DNA of 64,000 nucleotides from Methylophilus medardicus (GCF_006363955.1 NZ_CP040948.1:1116001-1180000), one strand, 5' to 3'. Positions 37,902 to 46,552 are shown, counted from the first letter of the stretch. Translations and numbers: made by a program. The notes: generated by a model not told the origin, from the letters alone.

Positions 37902-38387
37902 TTATTGAATCACGCCTAATTGCTTGAACAAGCCATAGGTGTCCAGCACATCCCAATGTTCGGCCAGTCTGCCTTGTTCAATCCTAAATATATCCACCGC
38001 ATGAATGCGATAGGGTTTGCCCGTCGCTGGGATTCCTAACCAATCGCCGGTTTGTGTACCGGAGTAGACGCCATACGCCCAGACCGTATCGCCTTCAGCC
38101 ACCAGTTTTTCGAGTTGATAGTGCCAGTCTGGCACGGCCTTAAACCAATCCGAAAAAAACTGCTCGAAACCGGCTAATCCTTGCGGCACCAGCGGGTTGT
38201 GTTGAATATAAGCCGGTTGCATGTAGTTTGGCAGCTTGCGCAGGTCCTTTTGCACAAATACAGCATTTGCAAACTCGGCCAATAATTGTTTGTTTTGTTG
38301 AATATTATCTTGTGCCATGACGGTGGTGCCTTTCATTAATAACGTGGTAAAAATCACTGCACGGATGACGTGTTTACTCCATCTCAT
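37902..38387 (-). CDS. SnoaL-like polyketide-cyclase-fold protein, exported
   Basis: A 161-residue protein with a signal peptide (MRWSKHVIRAVIFTTLLMKG to VMAQ, cleavage near residue 25) and a SnoaL-like NTF2-fold domain: YIQHNPLVPQGLAGFEQFF, KAVPDWHYQLEKLVAEGDTV, and DIFRIEQGRLAEHWDVLDT with the conserved His-Trp-Asp. Family members range from cyclases to proteins with no known activity, so the role is open. AAAGGAATG is a good ribosome site. It is divergent from an HxlR regulator across a region with a palindromic operator, so it is probably that regulator's target. Confidence 0.85.
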   Translation of the reverse strand: MRWSKHVIRAVIFTTLLMKGTTVMAQDNIQQNKQLLAEFANAVFVQKDLRKLPNYMQPAYIQHNPLVPQGLAGFEQFFSDWFKAVPDWHYQLEKLVAEGDTVWAYGVYSGTQTGDWLGIPATGKPYRIHAVDIFRIEQGRLAEHWDVLDTYGLFKQLGVIQ

Positions 38388-38430
38388 CTTTCATTCCTTT
38401 CATTGTGCTTTCATCGAATGGATCCAGCAG

Positions 38431-38459
38431 TTGCGCATATTAATTGCATTAGTTACTAT
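38431..38459 (+). promoter_or_regulatory. Candidate hxlR promoter
   Basis: TTGCGC (38431-38436) and TACTAT (38454-38459) are separated by 17 bp upstream of the HxlR gene. The -10 lies inside the palindrome TTACTATTAGTAA (38453-38465), which suggests control by a bound repressor. Confidence 0.4.
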
Positions 38460-38491
38460 TAGTAAGTAGGCACCTTAAAGTGACTAATGCA
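38445..38491. promoter_or_regulatory. Palindromic operator between SnoaL-like and HxlR genes
   Basis: Outer inverted repeat TGCATTAGTTAC (38445-38456) and GTGACTAATGCA (38480-38491), 11 of 12 positions matching. A second perfect palindrome TTACTATTAGTAA (38453-38465) overlaps the left arm. Spacing of arm centres is 35 bp. This is a natural binding place for the adjacent HxlR regulator. Confidence 0.55.
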
Positions 38492-38503
38492 CTTTTAATT
38501 CAT

Positions 38504-38962
38504 ATGAGACCTAAACATACGATGAATGAATATACCGATACGGCGTTGCAGATCACGAAAAGTTGGAACGCTTATCAGGCCGCCTGTCCAACCCGGCTGA
38601 TGCTCAACAGAATTGCAGATAAATGGACTGTGTTGGTATTAGGTTTGCTCGCACTCGAAACCAAGCGGTTCAGCCTTTTGCAACGCGAGATCGGCGGAAT
38701 CTCGCAAAAGATGCTGACACAAACTCTGCGGGGTCTCGAACGAGATGGACTGGTGCTGAGGACGGTGTATCCTGAAGTGCCGCCTAGAGTGGAGTACAGT
38801 ATTACCCCTTTAGGGCAGACCTTGGTCGGGTTGTTGGCAGAATTAAGGCGATGGTCAGAGACCCATATTGAAGCGGTGTTACAGGCGCAACAGGCCTACG
38901 ATCAGCAGGCGCATGCTGCCACTGACCAAGAGATCAGTGGGATTAGACGCATTCGATTTTGA
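38504..38962 (+). CDS. HxlR-family winged-helix transcriptional regulator
   Basis: A 152-residue regulator (146 if started at the ATG at 38522). The HxlR pattern is clear: ACPTRLMLNRIADKWTVLVL, RFSLLQREIGGISQKMLTQT, LRGLERDGLVLRTVYPEVPP and RVEYSITPLGQTLVGLL. Members sense redox or aldehyde signals, and the founding B. subtilis HxlR responds to formaldehyde, of interest in a methylotroph but not evidence of function here. The frame is open to a GTG at 38480, but that would put the operator arm inside the gene, so an internal ATG is preferred. It probably controls the divergent SnoaL-like gene and itself. Confidence 0.88.
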   Translation: MRPKHTMNEYTDTALQITKSWNAYQAACPTRLMLNRIADKWTVLVLGLLALETKRFSLLQREIGGISQKMLTQTLRGLERDGLVLRTVYPEVPPRVEYSITPLGQTLVGLLAELRRWSETHIEAVLQAQQAYDQQAHAATDQEISGIRRIRF

Positions 38963-38970
38963 GCCGGCGA

Positions 38971-39684
38971 CTAAGCCAGCAACAAAAATACGGTTGGTTT
39001 TTTGTGAATGTCAGGCAAGGGTGACTTGTTCCAATCGGCAACGGTTTTGGTGACAATCATTTCATCCTGCGCCGTGAGATTGCAAGCCACGCATAGGCGA
39101 GTTTGCGGCTGCAGCTGGCTGATCAGGTCTTCCAGCACATGCTGATTACGGTAGGGCGTCTCAATAAACAGTTGGGTCGCTTGCTGTTTTCGCGAATCAA
39201 ACTCAATGCCTTTGATGGTTTTAATGCGCTCAACCTTGTCGCTGGGTAAATAGCCCAGAAAGGAAAAACGCTGGCCATTAAGCCCACTCGCCATGAGGCT
39301 CAACAACAAACTGCTTGGGCCAATCAAAGGGACCACCCGGATGCCCTTGTGGTGTGCGACCGCTGCGAGTGCCGCACCGGGATCGGCGATGCCCGGGCAA
39401 CCGGCTTCACTCATTAATCCAACATCAATCCCTTGTTGCAAAGGCTGCAATAATTTTGATAGCTCTTTATTAGGGGTGTCCTTGCTCAGCACCGACAAGG
39501 CTAATTCGCGCATCGGCCCTGGGTGGCCACTTGCGGCCAAGAAATGACGCGCTGTTTTTTCGTTTTCGACAATAAAATGGCGCAAGCGATGTAGTTGCTG
39601 CACGACCTCTGTCGGCACCACCTGTTGTGGTGAGGTATCTTCAGTAAGAGGAACAGGAATAAAGTATAAAGTGCCGGCAGCCAT
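38971..39684 (-). CDS. RsmI-like tetrapyrrole-methylase-family methyltransferase
   Basis: A 237-residue SAM-dependent methyltransferase of the tetrapyrrole methylase fold. GTLYFIPVPLTEDTSPQQVV at the start, VGLMSEAGCPGIADPGAALA and GIRVVPLIGPSSLLLSLMAS follow the RsmI pattern, but the protein is about 50 residues shorter than RsmI, lacks its C-terminal helical domain, and has IVENEKTARHFL in place of the usual AEDTRHT motif. It is probably a paralogue with a different substrate and should not be named rsmI. It is convergent with the HxlR gene (8-bp gap). Confidence 0.78.
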   Translation of the reverse strand: MAAGTLYFIPVPLTEDTSPQQVVPTEVVQQLHRLRHFIVENEKTARHFLAASGHPGPMRELALSVLSKDTPNKELSKLLQPLQQGIDVGLMSEAGCPGIADPGAALAAVAHHKGIRVVPLIGPSSLLLSLMASGLNGQRFSFLGYLPSDKVERIKTIKGIEFDSRKQQATQLFIETPYRNQHVLEDLISQLQPQTRLCVACNLTAQDEMIVTKTVADWNKSPLPDIHKKPTVFLLLA

Positions 39685-39732
39685 GGGAGGTTCTACAAAG
39701 GATTAAAGCCGGATTATCCCATGTTGATGCAG

Positions 39733-39766
39733 AAAAAAAGCATTCTTTTGCAAGAATGCTTTTTTT
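39733..39766. terminator. Terminator between DUF4139 gene and RsmI-like gene
   Basis: Perfect 15-bp stem, AAAAAAAGCATTCTT / AAGAATGCTTTTTTT, with a TTGC loop and A/T runs on both sides. It lies downstream of the DUF4139 gene on the minus strand. Confidence 0.93.
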
Positions 39767-39788
39767 GGCCGTGCTTAAGTAGACTTGG

Positions 39789-41228
39789 TTAATACTTTAC
39801 TTGCACCCGGTATTTCAGCGTGGCGGTGCCTTCCGCAGGCACACGCAGTTGCCAGCTGGCTTGATGGGCTGTCGTTTTTTGGTGAGGGTGCGACTCACTC
39901 AACATCTTCCAGTCGCCATTGAGCGGTTCTTGCACGTTCACCGTGACGGCTTCTTTTTTTGCGTTGTGCAGCGTAATGGCGTAAGCACTTTCATACACTG
40001 GGGTCTGGTTTGCTTTGGTTAAGTTTTTAAAGTCAGTTTGCTGTCGATCAGCCGTCACATCGAAGGCGTTGCCGAGTTTTAGGCGAATAGTGTCATTTTT
40101 CGGGGTGTGATCAATCTGGTCTTCACCGACAAATTGGGCGGCGCCATCCTGGTCTTTTTGATAGACGCGCATGGTGCCTCTGGGTAAAGGCAAGCCAAGT
40201 TTGCTGCTTTCTTTGTTATCAAACTCGACAAATACCTGCACCTTTTGGTTTTTTTCTTGCACACGAGATTGGGCCTGATAGTCATTGTCGGCGCCGATCA
40301 ATACCAACGATTTGCGGGCTGGAATATGCTGTGCGGATAGCAAGGCCACTTGTTTGGTTTGCTGATCATTGATGGATGTGGTGCGCGGCAAAGTGTATAG
40401 GTGATATTCAAGCAGTCCTTGTTCGGTCGGCATCACTGCGTCTTCCACCATGGCCTCTGCACGCATCATCATGGCTTTGGGTCGGATCGTTTCTCGTACG
40501 CGATTCACATCCCCCGCGACTAACTGCAGTTTTGCGTTAGGATAGGCCGTGCCACTGGTATTGGTCAATGTTACCCAGCCTGAGAGATCGATGGCGTCCT
40601 CTTTGTTACTGAGTTCTGCGACGTAGTCTGCTTTCCATTGCAGTCCCCCCGTTAGATAACTTAATTCTAGGCTGGCTTGCTCAGCGCCTTTGTATTGTAT
40701 TTGCGTGGTCAGGGTCGGGCGGTCTTTGAGTTGGTCTGGGACATCTGCATACACAATACGGCCGGGAATCCCAGTCTCAATTCGTTGGCCTATCTTTAAC
40801 ACTACGCCTTCTTGCGCTGATAACACGGTGGCTACTTCTTGCGTCTCAGTACCGGTGACGGGGTTGCTATGAATGACAGTGACTTGCTGTCCGACATGCT
40901 TTTCTAACAGTTTTTGCGGGGTCAGCAGATCAAAGTCAAAGTTCTGTTCTAACACCTGCAAGCTGCTGTTGGGCAATAAGCTACGCAATAGCGCGGTTTC
41001 AGGTTTGATCTGCCCGCTCACATCGCGAAACGACAGGGTGGATAGGCCATTCATCAACTTAATTTGACGGTTATCTTTAACAAGTGCCAAATCTTCATTG
41101 TAGATGGTGACCGCTAAACTGGTCTGATCAGAGATTGGACTGACCACCGCAGCGGCCGCTTGAGCCAGTGTCAGGTTGCACAGTGAGGCACTCCCCAAAG
41201 AAAACAACAGTAGGGCGCTGAGTCGCAT
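39789..41228 (-). CDS. Exported DUF4139 domain protein
   Basis: A 479-residue protein with a signal peptide (MRLSALLLFSLGSASLCNLT, then LAQAAAA). An N-terminal segment (VTIYNEDLALVKDNRQIKLM, LSFRDVSGQIKPETALL) precedes the DUF4139 region (ELSYLTGGLQWKADYVAELS, VTLTNTSGTAYPNAKLQLVA). The C-terminus is beta-rich. Family function is unknown. The frame opens 132 bases further up, but GAGAGGATC before 41228 and the signal peptide fix the start. It lies between maf (103 bp upstream on the same strand) and a strong terminator. Confidence 0.85.
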   Translation of the reverse strand: MRLSALLLFSLGSASLCNLTLAQAAAAVVSPISDQTSLAVTIYNEDLALVKDNRQIKLMNGLSTLSFRDVSGQIKPETALLRSLLPNSSLQVLEQNFDFDLLTPQKLLEKHVGQQVTVIHSNPVTGTETQEVATVLSAQEGVVLKIGQRIETGIPGRIVYADVPDQLKDRPTLTTQIQYKGAEQASLELSYLTGGLQWKADYVAELSNKEDAIDLSGWVTLTNTSGTAYPNAKLQLVAGDVNRVRETIRPKAMMMRAEAMVEDAVMPTEQGLLEYHLYTLPRTTSINDQQTKQVALLSAQHIPARKSLVLIGADNDYQAQSRVQEKNQKVQVFVEFDNKESSKLGLPLPRGTMRVYQKDQDGAAQFVGEDQIDHTPKNDTIRLKLGNAFDVTADRQQTDFKNLTKANQTPVYESAYAITLHNAKKEAVTVNVQEPLNGDWKMLSESHPHQKTTAHQASWQLRVPAEGTATLKYRVQVKY

Positions 41229-41340
41229 AATGATCCTCTCGTTTTGAGTAAAAAACAGTGGGTTGAGTGCCACTTTAACGCAACACGCAGGCAAAAGTGA
41301 ACACAGTCGAAAATCGCGGTCCAAACTGAGCCACCAGCGA

Positions 41341-41931
41341 TTAACGTGGCGACAACACATCCACCCCAGCCTGATGCAGCATGCTTACTAGAACAATCAA
41401 GGGTAAGCCAATTAAGGCATTTGGGTCGTCGCCACGCATGTAATCTAACAGCGTGATGCCCATGCCCTCAGACTTAGCACTACCCGCGCAATCGTAGGGC
41501 TGCTCAAGATGCAGATAGGTTTCAATTTGCAATGCTGTTAATGGTTTGAATTTCACAAAGTAAGGCACGATGGTGGATTGCATGTGCTGGCTGGCGCTGT
41601 TGAGCAAACACAAAGCACTATGAAAAATGACTTCTCTGCCGCTAAGCATGGTGAGTTGTTTGACCGCGTTCGCATGGTTGCCAGGTTTGCCGATCTGTAG
41701 GCCATCTACCGTGGCCACTTGGTCGCAACCAATGATGAGCGCGTTGCGCTGACTTTCCGCTATCTTATGAGCCTTGGCCTCAGCCAGCCGCAAGCAGGTC
41801 TGCTCAGGGCTTTCATTGGCTAAAGGCGTCTCATCAATGGCGGGCGAGATACTCTCAAAAGGCAGATGTAACTTTTGGAGTAGTTCGCGCCGATAGGGCG
41901 AAGAGGAGGCGAGTATTAGGGCTTGGTTCAT
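41341..41931 (-). CDS. Maf-family nucleoside triphosphate pyrophosphatase (YceF type)
   Basis: A 196-residue Maf protein. LILASSSPYRRELLQKLHLP is the family N-terminus, SPAIDETPLANESP follows, LIIGCDQVATVDGLQIGKPG holds the catalytic Asp, and the C-terminal YDCAGSAKSEGMGITLLDY and NALIGLPL are present. The sequence looks like the YceF subgroup (7-methyl-GTP pyrophosphatase), known next to rpmF/plsX in other proteobacteria; here it is 3.7 kb from yceD-rpmF. The ATG at 41931 is chosen over an upstream start because it gives the canonical N-terminus. Confidence 0.9.
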   Translation of the reverse strand: MNQALILASSSPYRRELLQKLHLPFESISPAIDETPLANESPEQTCLRLAEAKAHKIAESQRNALIIGCDQVATVDGLQIGKPGNHANAVKQLTMLSGREVIFHSALCLLNSASQHMQSTIVPYFVKFKPLTALQIETYLHLEQPYDCAGSAKSEGMGITLLDYMRGDDPNALIGLPLIVLVSMLHQAGVDVLSPR

Positions 41932-41940
41932 GATGCAAAG

Positions 41941-41971
41941 AAAAAATCCCTGAATCACTTCAGGGATTTTT
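41941..41971. terminator. Terminator between pycB and maf
   Basis: Perfect stem AAAAATCCCTGAA / TTCAGGGATTTTT with a TCAC loop and flanking A and T runs. It lies just after the pycB stop on the minus strand. Confidence 0.9.
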
Positions 41972-41981
41972 ACACGCTCAA

Positions 41982-43835
41982 TTATTCAGGTTGAATTTCA
42001 ATCAATGTTTCGTCTGGCGTCACGCTATCGCCTTTGCTGACATGAATGGCCAACACAGTGCCCGATTTGCTGGCCTGAATTTCATTTTCCATTTTCATGG
42101 CCTCGATCACAAGTACGCCATCCCCTGCAGTGACTTTGTCGCCAACGTTGACTTTTACGGTGACGATGGTCCCTGGCATTGCAGTCGTAACACAGCCAGG
42201 ATGGTTAGGACGCGGACGGCCACTGGCAGCAACCGCCGCCTTTTTCTTGCCGCCAGTCGAACCATTGTTGCCACCGCCACTGACTTCCATTTCACTCAGT
42301 GTCTCTACAAACACTTCTTCAGAAATCCCATCCACTTTCACATAGTAAGGCTTGCGTTCTTCACCTGCATGACCGCTGCCGGTCAATTTGATGTGATAGG
42401 TTTCACCATGCAAGGTGATGTTAAATTCATTTGGAGCGTAGCGGGCTGCTGCTGATTGCTGTGTCACCGCATCTTTGCTCAACAGTGTTTCAGGAATCAA
42501 TGAGCCTGCATTACGTTCTTGCAAAAAGGTTTGGCCAATATCCGGAAACATGGCATAAGTCAGCACGTCTTTTTCATCATTGGCAAATCGCTCAGATTCG
42601 GACTGCAGTCTGGCCATTTCAGGGGGCAACAAATCCGCCGGGCGGCAAGTAATGACTTCAGCATCGCCCACAGCCTGTTTGCGCACGTCAGCATTGACGG
42701 CGGCTGGTGCCTTGCCGTATTGCCCCAATAAGTAATTTTTGACTTCATTGGTGATGGATTTATAGCGTCCACCAGTAAGCACATTTAATACCGCTTGTGT
42801 ACCCACGATTTGAGAAGTTGGCGTCACCAACGGCGGGAAACCTAAATCTTCACGAACGCGTGGAATTTCGGCCAACACTTCATCCATGCGGTTGAGTGCG
42901 CCTTGTTCTTTTAACTGATTGGACAAGTTAGAGATCATGCCGCCTGGTACTTGGTTGACCAACACACGGGTATCCACGCCGGTGAAATCACTCTCAAACT
43001 GCCAGTATTTTTTGCGGACCTCTTTGAAGTAAGCCGTAATTTCTTGCAGTTTGCCAAGATCAAGGCCAGTATCGTATTCAGTCCCTTTTAAAGCTGCCAC
43101 CAAGCTCTCAGTAGTTGGATGGCTGGCGCCCTCGGAGAATGAAGAGTTGCAGGTGTCGATGATATCAACGCCGTTTTCTACGCTCTTGAGCATGACCATG
43201 CTGGCCAGACCAGAGGTAGCGTGGCTGTGCATGTGCACAGGTAGGCTCACTGCCGCTTTCAGGGCTTTGACCAGTTCTCCCGCCATGGTGGGAGTGAGCA
43301 AACCAGCCATGTCTTTCACACCGATACTGTCACAGCCCAGCGCCTCAAGCTCTTTTGCCATGCTGACGAAGTAAGCGACATCATGCACCGGGCTGGTGGT
43401 AAAAGATAACGTACCGATTGCGTGCTTTTTAACGGATTTTACCGCCTCAATGGCCGTTTTTAAGTTGCGAATATCATTCATCGCATCAAAAATACGGAAT
43501 ACATCTACCCCGGTGTCGGCCGCTTGTTTGACAAATGCATGCACAACATCATCTGAATAGTGACGATAGCCCAGCAGGTTTTGCCCACGCAGCAACATAT
43601 TGATCGGCGTATTGGGGACGGCTTTACGCAAGCTGCGCAGGCGCTCCCAAGGATCTTCTTTCAGAAAACGTACACAGGCGTCAAAGGTCGCTCCGCCCCA
43701 GGCTTCTAGAGACCAGAAACCAATCTCATCCAGTTTGCCGGCGATCGGCAGCATATCTTCGGTGCGCATGCGTGTGGCAATCAGGGATTGGTGCCCATCT
43801 CTTAACACGAGTTCGGTGACATGTATTTTGCTCAT
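41982..43835 (-). CDS. pycB: Pyruvate carboxylase subunit B (carboxyltransferase + biotinyl domain)
   Basis: A 617-residue protein: an HMGL-like carboxyltransferase barrel (LVLRDGHQSLIATRMRTEDM, FRIFDAMNDIRNL, DSIGVKDMAGLLTP, PVHMHSHATSG), a conserved carboxylase domain, a Gly/Asn/Ser-rich hinge and a C-terminal biotinyl domain with IEAMKMENEI. The same architecture serves oxaloacetate decarboxylase alpha, but the neighbouring biotin carboxylase gene and the lack of OadB/OadG membrane subunits point to two-subunit pyruvate carboxylase making oxaloacetate. It starts 39 bp after pycA on the same strand. Confidence 0.88.
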   Translation of the reverse strand: MSKIHVTELVLRDGHQSLIATRMRTEDMLPIAGKLDEIGFWSLEAWGGATFDACVRFLKEDPWERLRSLRKAVPNTPINMLLRGQNLLGYRHYSDDVVHAFVKQAADTGVDVFRIFDAMNDIRNLKTAIEAVKSVKKHAIGTLSFTTSPVHDVAYFVSMAKELEALGCDSIGVKDMAGLLTPTMAGELVKALKAAVSLPVHMHSHATSGLASMVMLKSVENGVDIIDTCNSSFSEGASHPTTESLVAALKGTEYDTGLDLGKLQEITAYFKEVRKKYWQFESDFTGVDTRVLVNQVPGGMISNLSNQLKEQGALNRMDEVLAEIPRVREDLGFPPLVTPTSQIVGTQAVLNVLTGGRYKSITNEVKNYLLGQYGKAPAAVNADVRKQAVGDAEVITCRPADLLPPEMARLQSESERFANDEKDVLTYAMFPDIGQTFLQERNAGSLIPETLLSKDAVTQQSAAARYAPNEFNITLHGETYHIKLTGSGHAGEERKPYYVKVDGISEEVFVETLSEMEVSGGGNNGSTGGKKKAAVAASGRPRPNHPGCVTTAMPGTIVTVKVNVGDKVTAGDGVLVIEAMKMENEIQASKSGTVLAIHVSKGDSVTPDETLIEIQPE

Positions 43836-43874
43836 AATCTAGTCGATCTAAAGTAATTTCTGCAATACGGTTAA

Positions 43875-45293
43875 TCAAATGCCTTCATGGGCTGCAATTG
43901 CCGCAGCAATTGCTGCAGCCATCAACTCTTTTGGTAATCCGACATCATATTCGGTCAGCTCAGGGTGTTGCTCCACAAAGCTAGTATTAAAATTAGCGGC
44001 GCGAAAATCGGGGTGTAGCATGATTTGCTGGTAATACGGAATCGTTGTTTTAACGCCATACACCACCATGTCATTCAGCGCACGACGGCCGCGCTCGATC
44101 ACACCCTCCCAATCCAATGCCCATACAGTGAGCTTGGCGCACATCGAGTCATAATAAGGGGGAATCACATAGCCGCTGTAGATCGCTGCATCCATACGCA
44201 CACCGGGTCCGCCGGGCGCATAGTAGCGTGTAATTTTACCAAAGCTCGGCAGAAAATCCTTTTGGGGGTCTTCAGCGTTAATCCGATATTCCATAGCAAA
44301 GCCGCGGAAAGCGATTTCACTTTGCTTGTACTGCAAGGGTAGACCAGCTGCGACTCTAATCTGTTGTTGCACTATGTCGACACCCGTAATGGTTTCGGTG
44401 ACGGTGTGCTCCACCTGCAAGCGGGTGTTCATTTCCATGAAATAGAAATTGTTGTCAGAATCCAGTAAAAACTCTACCGTACCCGCGTTTTCATAGCCAA
44501 CCGCTTTTGCCGCTTTGACGCCTAGGCTGCCGATGTAATCTCGTTGTGCCTGGGTCAGTTGTGGGGATGGGGCAATTTCAATCAGTTTTTGATTGCGGCG
44601 TTGGATAGAGCAATCCCGCTCAAACAAATGGATGACATTGCCGTGGGCATCTGCCAATACCTGGACTTCAATATGGCGAGGATGAACCACGCACTTTTCC
44701 AGAAAAACTTCTGGCTTGCCAAAGGCCTTACTAGCCTCTGAAATCACGCGATCATAGTTGCTGAGGAGTTCTTTTTCGCTGTCACATCGGCGGATACCGC
44801 GGCCACCGCCACCGTTGGTGGCTTTTAGCATGACCGGATAGCCGATTTTCTTAGCCAACACAACCGCGGCTTCTAAGGATTCCAAATTACCGTCACTACC
44901 AGGGACGCATGGGATGCCAGCGTTGATCATGGCGTTGCGGGCCTGAATCTTGTCACCCATTTGGCGAATCACATCGGCCTCAGGGCCAATGAATTTGATG
45001 CCGCGACGGGCACATACTTCAGCCAACTCTGGGTTCTCAGACAAAAAACCGTAACCGGGATGCAGCGCATCGCAGCCTGCAGCCACGGCAATATTTACGA
45101 TGTTGTGTGCGTTCAAATAACCTGCGACTGGGTCGGCGCCGATGTTATAGGCTTCATCCGCCTTTTTGACGTGTAAAGCATGACGGTCAGCGTCCGCGTA
45201 AATGGCCACTGATTTGATGCCCATCTCCGAGCAGGCGCGCACAATACGTACCGCAATTTCACCGCGATTCGCGACTAAAATTTTCTTAAACAC
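43875..45293 (-). CDS. pycA: Pyruvate carboxylase subunit A (biotin carboxylase)
   Basis: A 472-residue biotin carboxylase: KILVANRGEIAVRIVRACSE, HPGYGFLSENPELAEVC, the ATP-grasp glycine loop KATNGGGGRGIRRC, EKCVVHPRHIEVQVLAD, ERDCSIQRRNQKLIEIAPSP and FYFMEMNTRLQVEHTVTE. Length and context (pycB next) favour the pyruvate carboxylase subunit over AccC. The start is a GTG with AAGGG upstream. Pyruvate carboxylation is a common anaplerotic step in ribulose-monophosphate methylotrophs. Confidence 0.9.
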   Translation of the reverse strand: MFKKILVANRGEIAVRIVRACSEMGIKSVAIYADADRHALHVKKADEAYNIGADPVAGYLNAHNIVNIAVAAGCDALHPGYGFLSENPELAEVCARRGIKFIGPEADVIRQMGDKIQARNAMINAGIPCVPGSDGNLESLEAAVVLAKKIGYPVMLKATNGGGGRGIRRCDSEKELLSNYDRVISEASKAFGKPEVFLEKCVVHPRHIEVQVLADAHGNVIHLFERDCSIQRRNQKLIEIAPSPQLTQAQRDYIGSLGVKAAKAVGYENAGTVEFLLDSDNNFYFMEMNTRLQVEHTVTETITGVDIVQQQIRVAAGLPLQYKQSEIAFRGFAMEYRINAEDPQKDFLPSFGKITRYYAPGGPGVRMDAAIYSGYVIPPYYDSMCAKLTVWALDWEGVIERGRRALNDMVVYGVKTTIPYYQQIMLHPDFRAANFNTSFVEQHPELTEYDVGLPKELMAAAIAAAIAAHEGI

Positions 45294-45624
45294 ACATTAC
45301 CCTTAAAGCAAGAAAAAAGGAAAGAGTCTTTATGTAACTCAACCGTTTATTAATTAGCAACTATTTGTATTTAAACGCTTTGAGTTGGTCTGGTTGTGGA
45401 TTTGCACCAACAAGGCCGCCGAAGTGGATGGCCGATTATGCAAACCGGCACCATGTGAGCACTCATGAAAAGAGCGCCGTGTGATGCGAAGTCATTATAA
45501 CAATAAACCTTAGTCTTAAAAAGTAGGACGTTATGTTGAATGCCCGATGACCCTTTGCAGGTCGTCAAGTGTGGCTGGGTTTGGTATAGTGTTGGATTGT
45601 AAACATTAGGAGCTTTCAAAGCGT
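45294..45624. other. Non-coding divergent region between pycA and yceD
   Basis: 331 bp with no credible gene; an antisense open frame here runs into yceD and is not supported. It should hold the pycA and yceD promoters. For yceD an extended -10 (TGGTATAGT, 45582-45590) and an AGGAG ribosome site are visible. For pycA a TATAAT can be read on minus (about 45493-45498), without a good -35. Confidence 0.5.
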
Positions 45625-46131
45625 ATGGCGCAATTTCAGGAGCTGGCCCGGCAGCAAAAAAAGAGTGAAGGGGAGTTGTTGATTGCCGCTTTGCCACGTT
45701 TACAGCAAGCGCTTAAAACGCTTGGTGTTGAGGATTCCTCTGCATTGTCCGCAATGCGGGTGCGGTTTCAGCTGCAAGGCTTGCCACCGCGGTTTTTTGG
45801 TGATTCCGCCTTGCCGATGTTATCCCTCGCTGTGCAGGCTGAACTGCCATTAGTGTGTCAGCGTTGCTTTGCAGCACTGCCCGAGAATTTAGACTTGCAC
45901 TTTGAGTTTGCTTTGGCCGATACGCCGCCGGAAGCGCTGTTAGAGGACGAACAGGTTGACTGGCTGGAAGAGGCGGCTGACGCGTCAGTGGAGTCGTTGG
46001 TCGAGGACGAGTTGCTCATGGCGTTGCCGATTGCAGTCATGCATCCTTCTGATTGCGTGAGCCTTCAGCAATCTGCGGGTGAAAAGCCAAACCCATTTGC
46101 GGTGCTTAAAAATTTAAAATTGGGGCAGTAA
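45625..46131 (+). CDS. yceD: DUF177 protein YceD
   Basis: A 168-residue YceD/DUF177 protein, linked in bacteria to 23S rRNA accumulation and nearly always next to rpmF. It begins MAQFQELARQQKKSEGELLI. The centre has VQAELPLVCQRCFAALP with the CxxC of the family, then an acidic stretch (LLEDEQVDWLEEAADASVE) and a C-terminus ending KPNPFAVLKNLKLGQ. AGGAG precedes the ATG. rpmF lies 181 bp downstream with its own promoter. Confidence 0.92.
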   Translation: MAQFQELARQQKKSEGELLIAALPRLQQALKTLGVEDSSALSAMRVRFQLQGLPPRFFGDSALPMLSLAVQAELPLVCQRCFAALPENLDLHFEFALADTPPEALLEDEQVDWLEEAADASVESLVEDELLMALPIAVMHPSDCVSLQQSAGEKPNPFAVLKNLKLGQ

Positions 46132-46198
46132 ATGGTGGTGGTCGTTGCCTCGTGATTTCTCAAAAAAGTAAATCAAAAGCGATATTTGCAGGATTTAT

Positions 46199-46227
46199 TT
46201 GCAGTTGTCTCTGGAATATTTTATAAT
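46199..46227 (+). promoter_or_regulatory. Sigma-70 promoter of rpmF
   Basis: TTGCAG (46199-46204), exactly 17 bp, then a perfect TATAAT (46222-46227). The predicted start near 46234 gives a leader of about 80 bases before rpmF with GGAG near the ATG. Confidence 0.75.
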
Positions 46228-46312
46228 GTTGGATTAGGTAGCAATTTAAGTTTATTTATAACTGCCCTTTAACTTCATTTGTGAAGCGGCGGTTCGATTT
46301 TGGAGTATACAA

Positions 46313-46492
46313 ATGGCAGTTCAGCAAAACAAAAAAACACCGTCAAAGCGTGGCATGCACCGCTCACATGACTTTTTGACAAACCCACCTTTGGCAATCG
46401 AGCCAACGACTGGTGAAGTACATTTGCGTCATCACGTGAGTCCAAACGGTTTTTACCGTGGCCGTAAAGTGATGCCTGCAAAAGGCGAGTAA
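46313..46492 (+). CDS. rpmF: Ribosomal protein bL32
   Basis: A 59-residue bL32 of the large ribosomal subunit: [20 protein letters not shown], then [20 protein letters not shown] and [14 protein letters not shown]. It lacks the zinc-binding Cys pairs found in some L32 proteins, as usual for gram-negative forms. GGAG lies before the ATG. It has a strong promoter and is followed by two hairpins before plsX, the order yceD-rpmF-plsX-fabH being conserved in proteobacteria. Confidence 0.97.
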   Translation: MAVQQNKKTPSKRGMHRSHDFLTNPPLAIEPTTGEVHLRHHVSPNGFYRGRKVMPAKGE

Positions 46493-46500
46493 TCGCTAGA

Positions 46501-46552
46501 TTAAAGCGTTCACGCTTTAAACCACGCCGCGCACTAAAATGCGCGGCGTTTG
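46501..46552 (+). terminator. Two tandem hairpins after rpmF
   Basis: TTAAAGCG / CGCTTTAA around TTCA (46501-46520), then ACGCCGCGCA / TGCGCGGCGT around CTAAAA (46524-46549), followed by TTTGT. The weak T-tract suggests partial termination or 3' end protection that sets rpmF above plsX. Confidence 0.6.

Noticed and set aside
41982-45293. Sodium-pumping oxaloacetate decarboxylase
   Set aside because: The alpha-like subunit is paired with a biotin carboxylase, and no OadB or OadG membrane subunit is near, so pyruvate carboxylase fits better.
45371-45697. Antisense open frame across the pycA-yceD intergenic region
   Set aside because: It overlaps the yceD start, has no ribosome site and shows no protein-like pattern; the region must hold two promoters.
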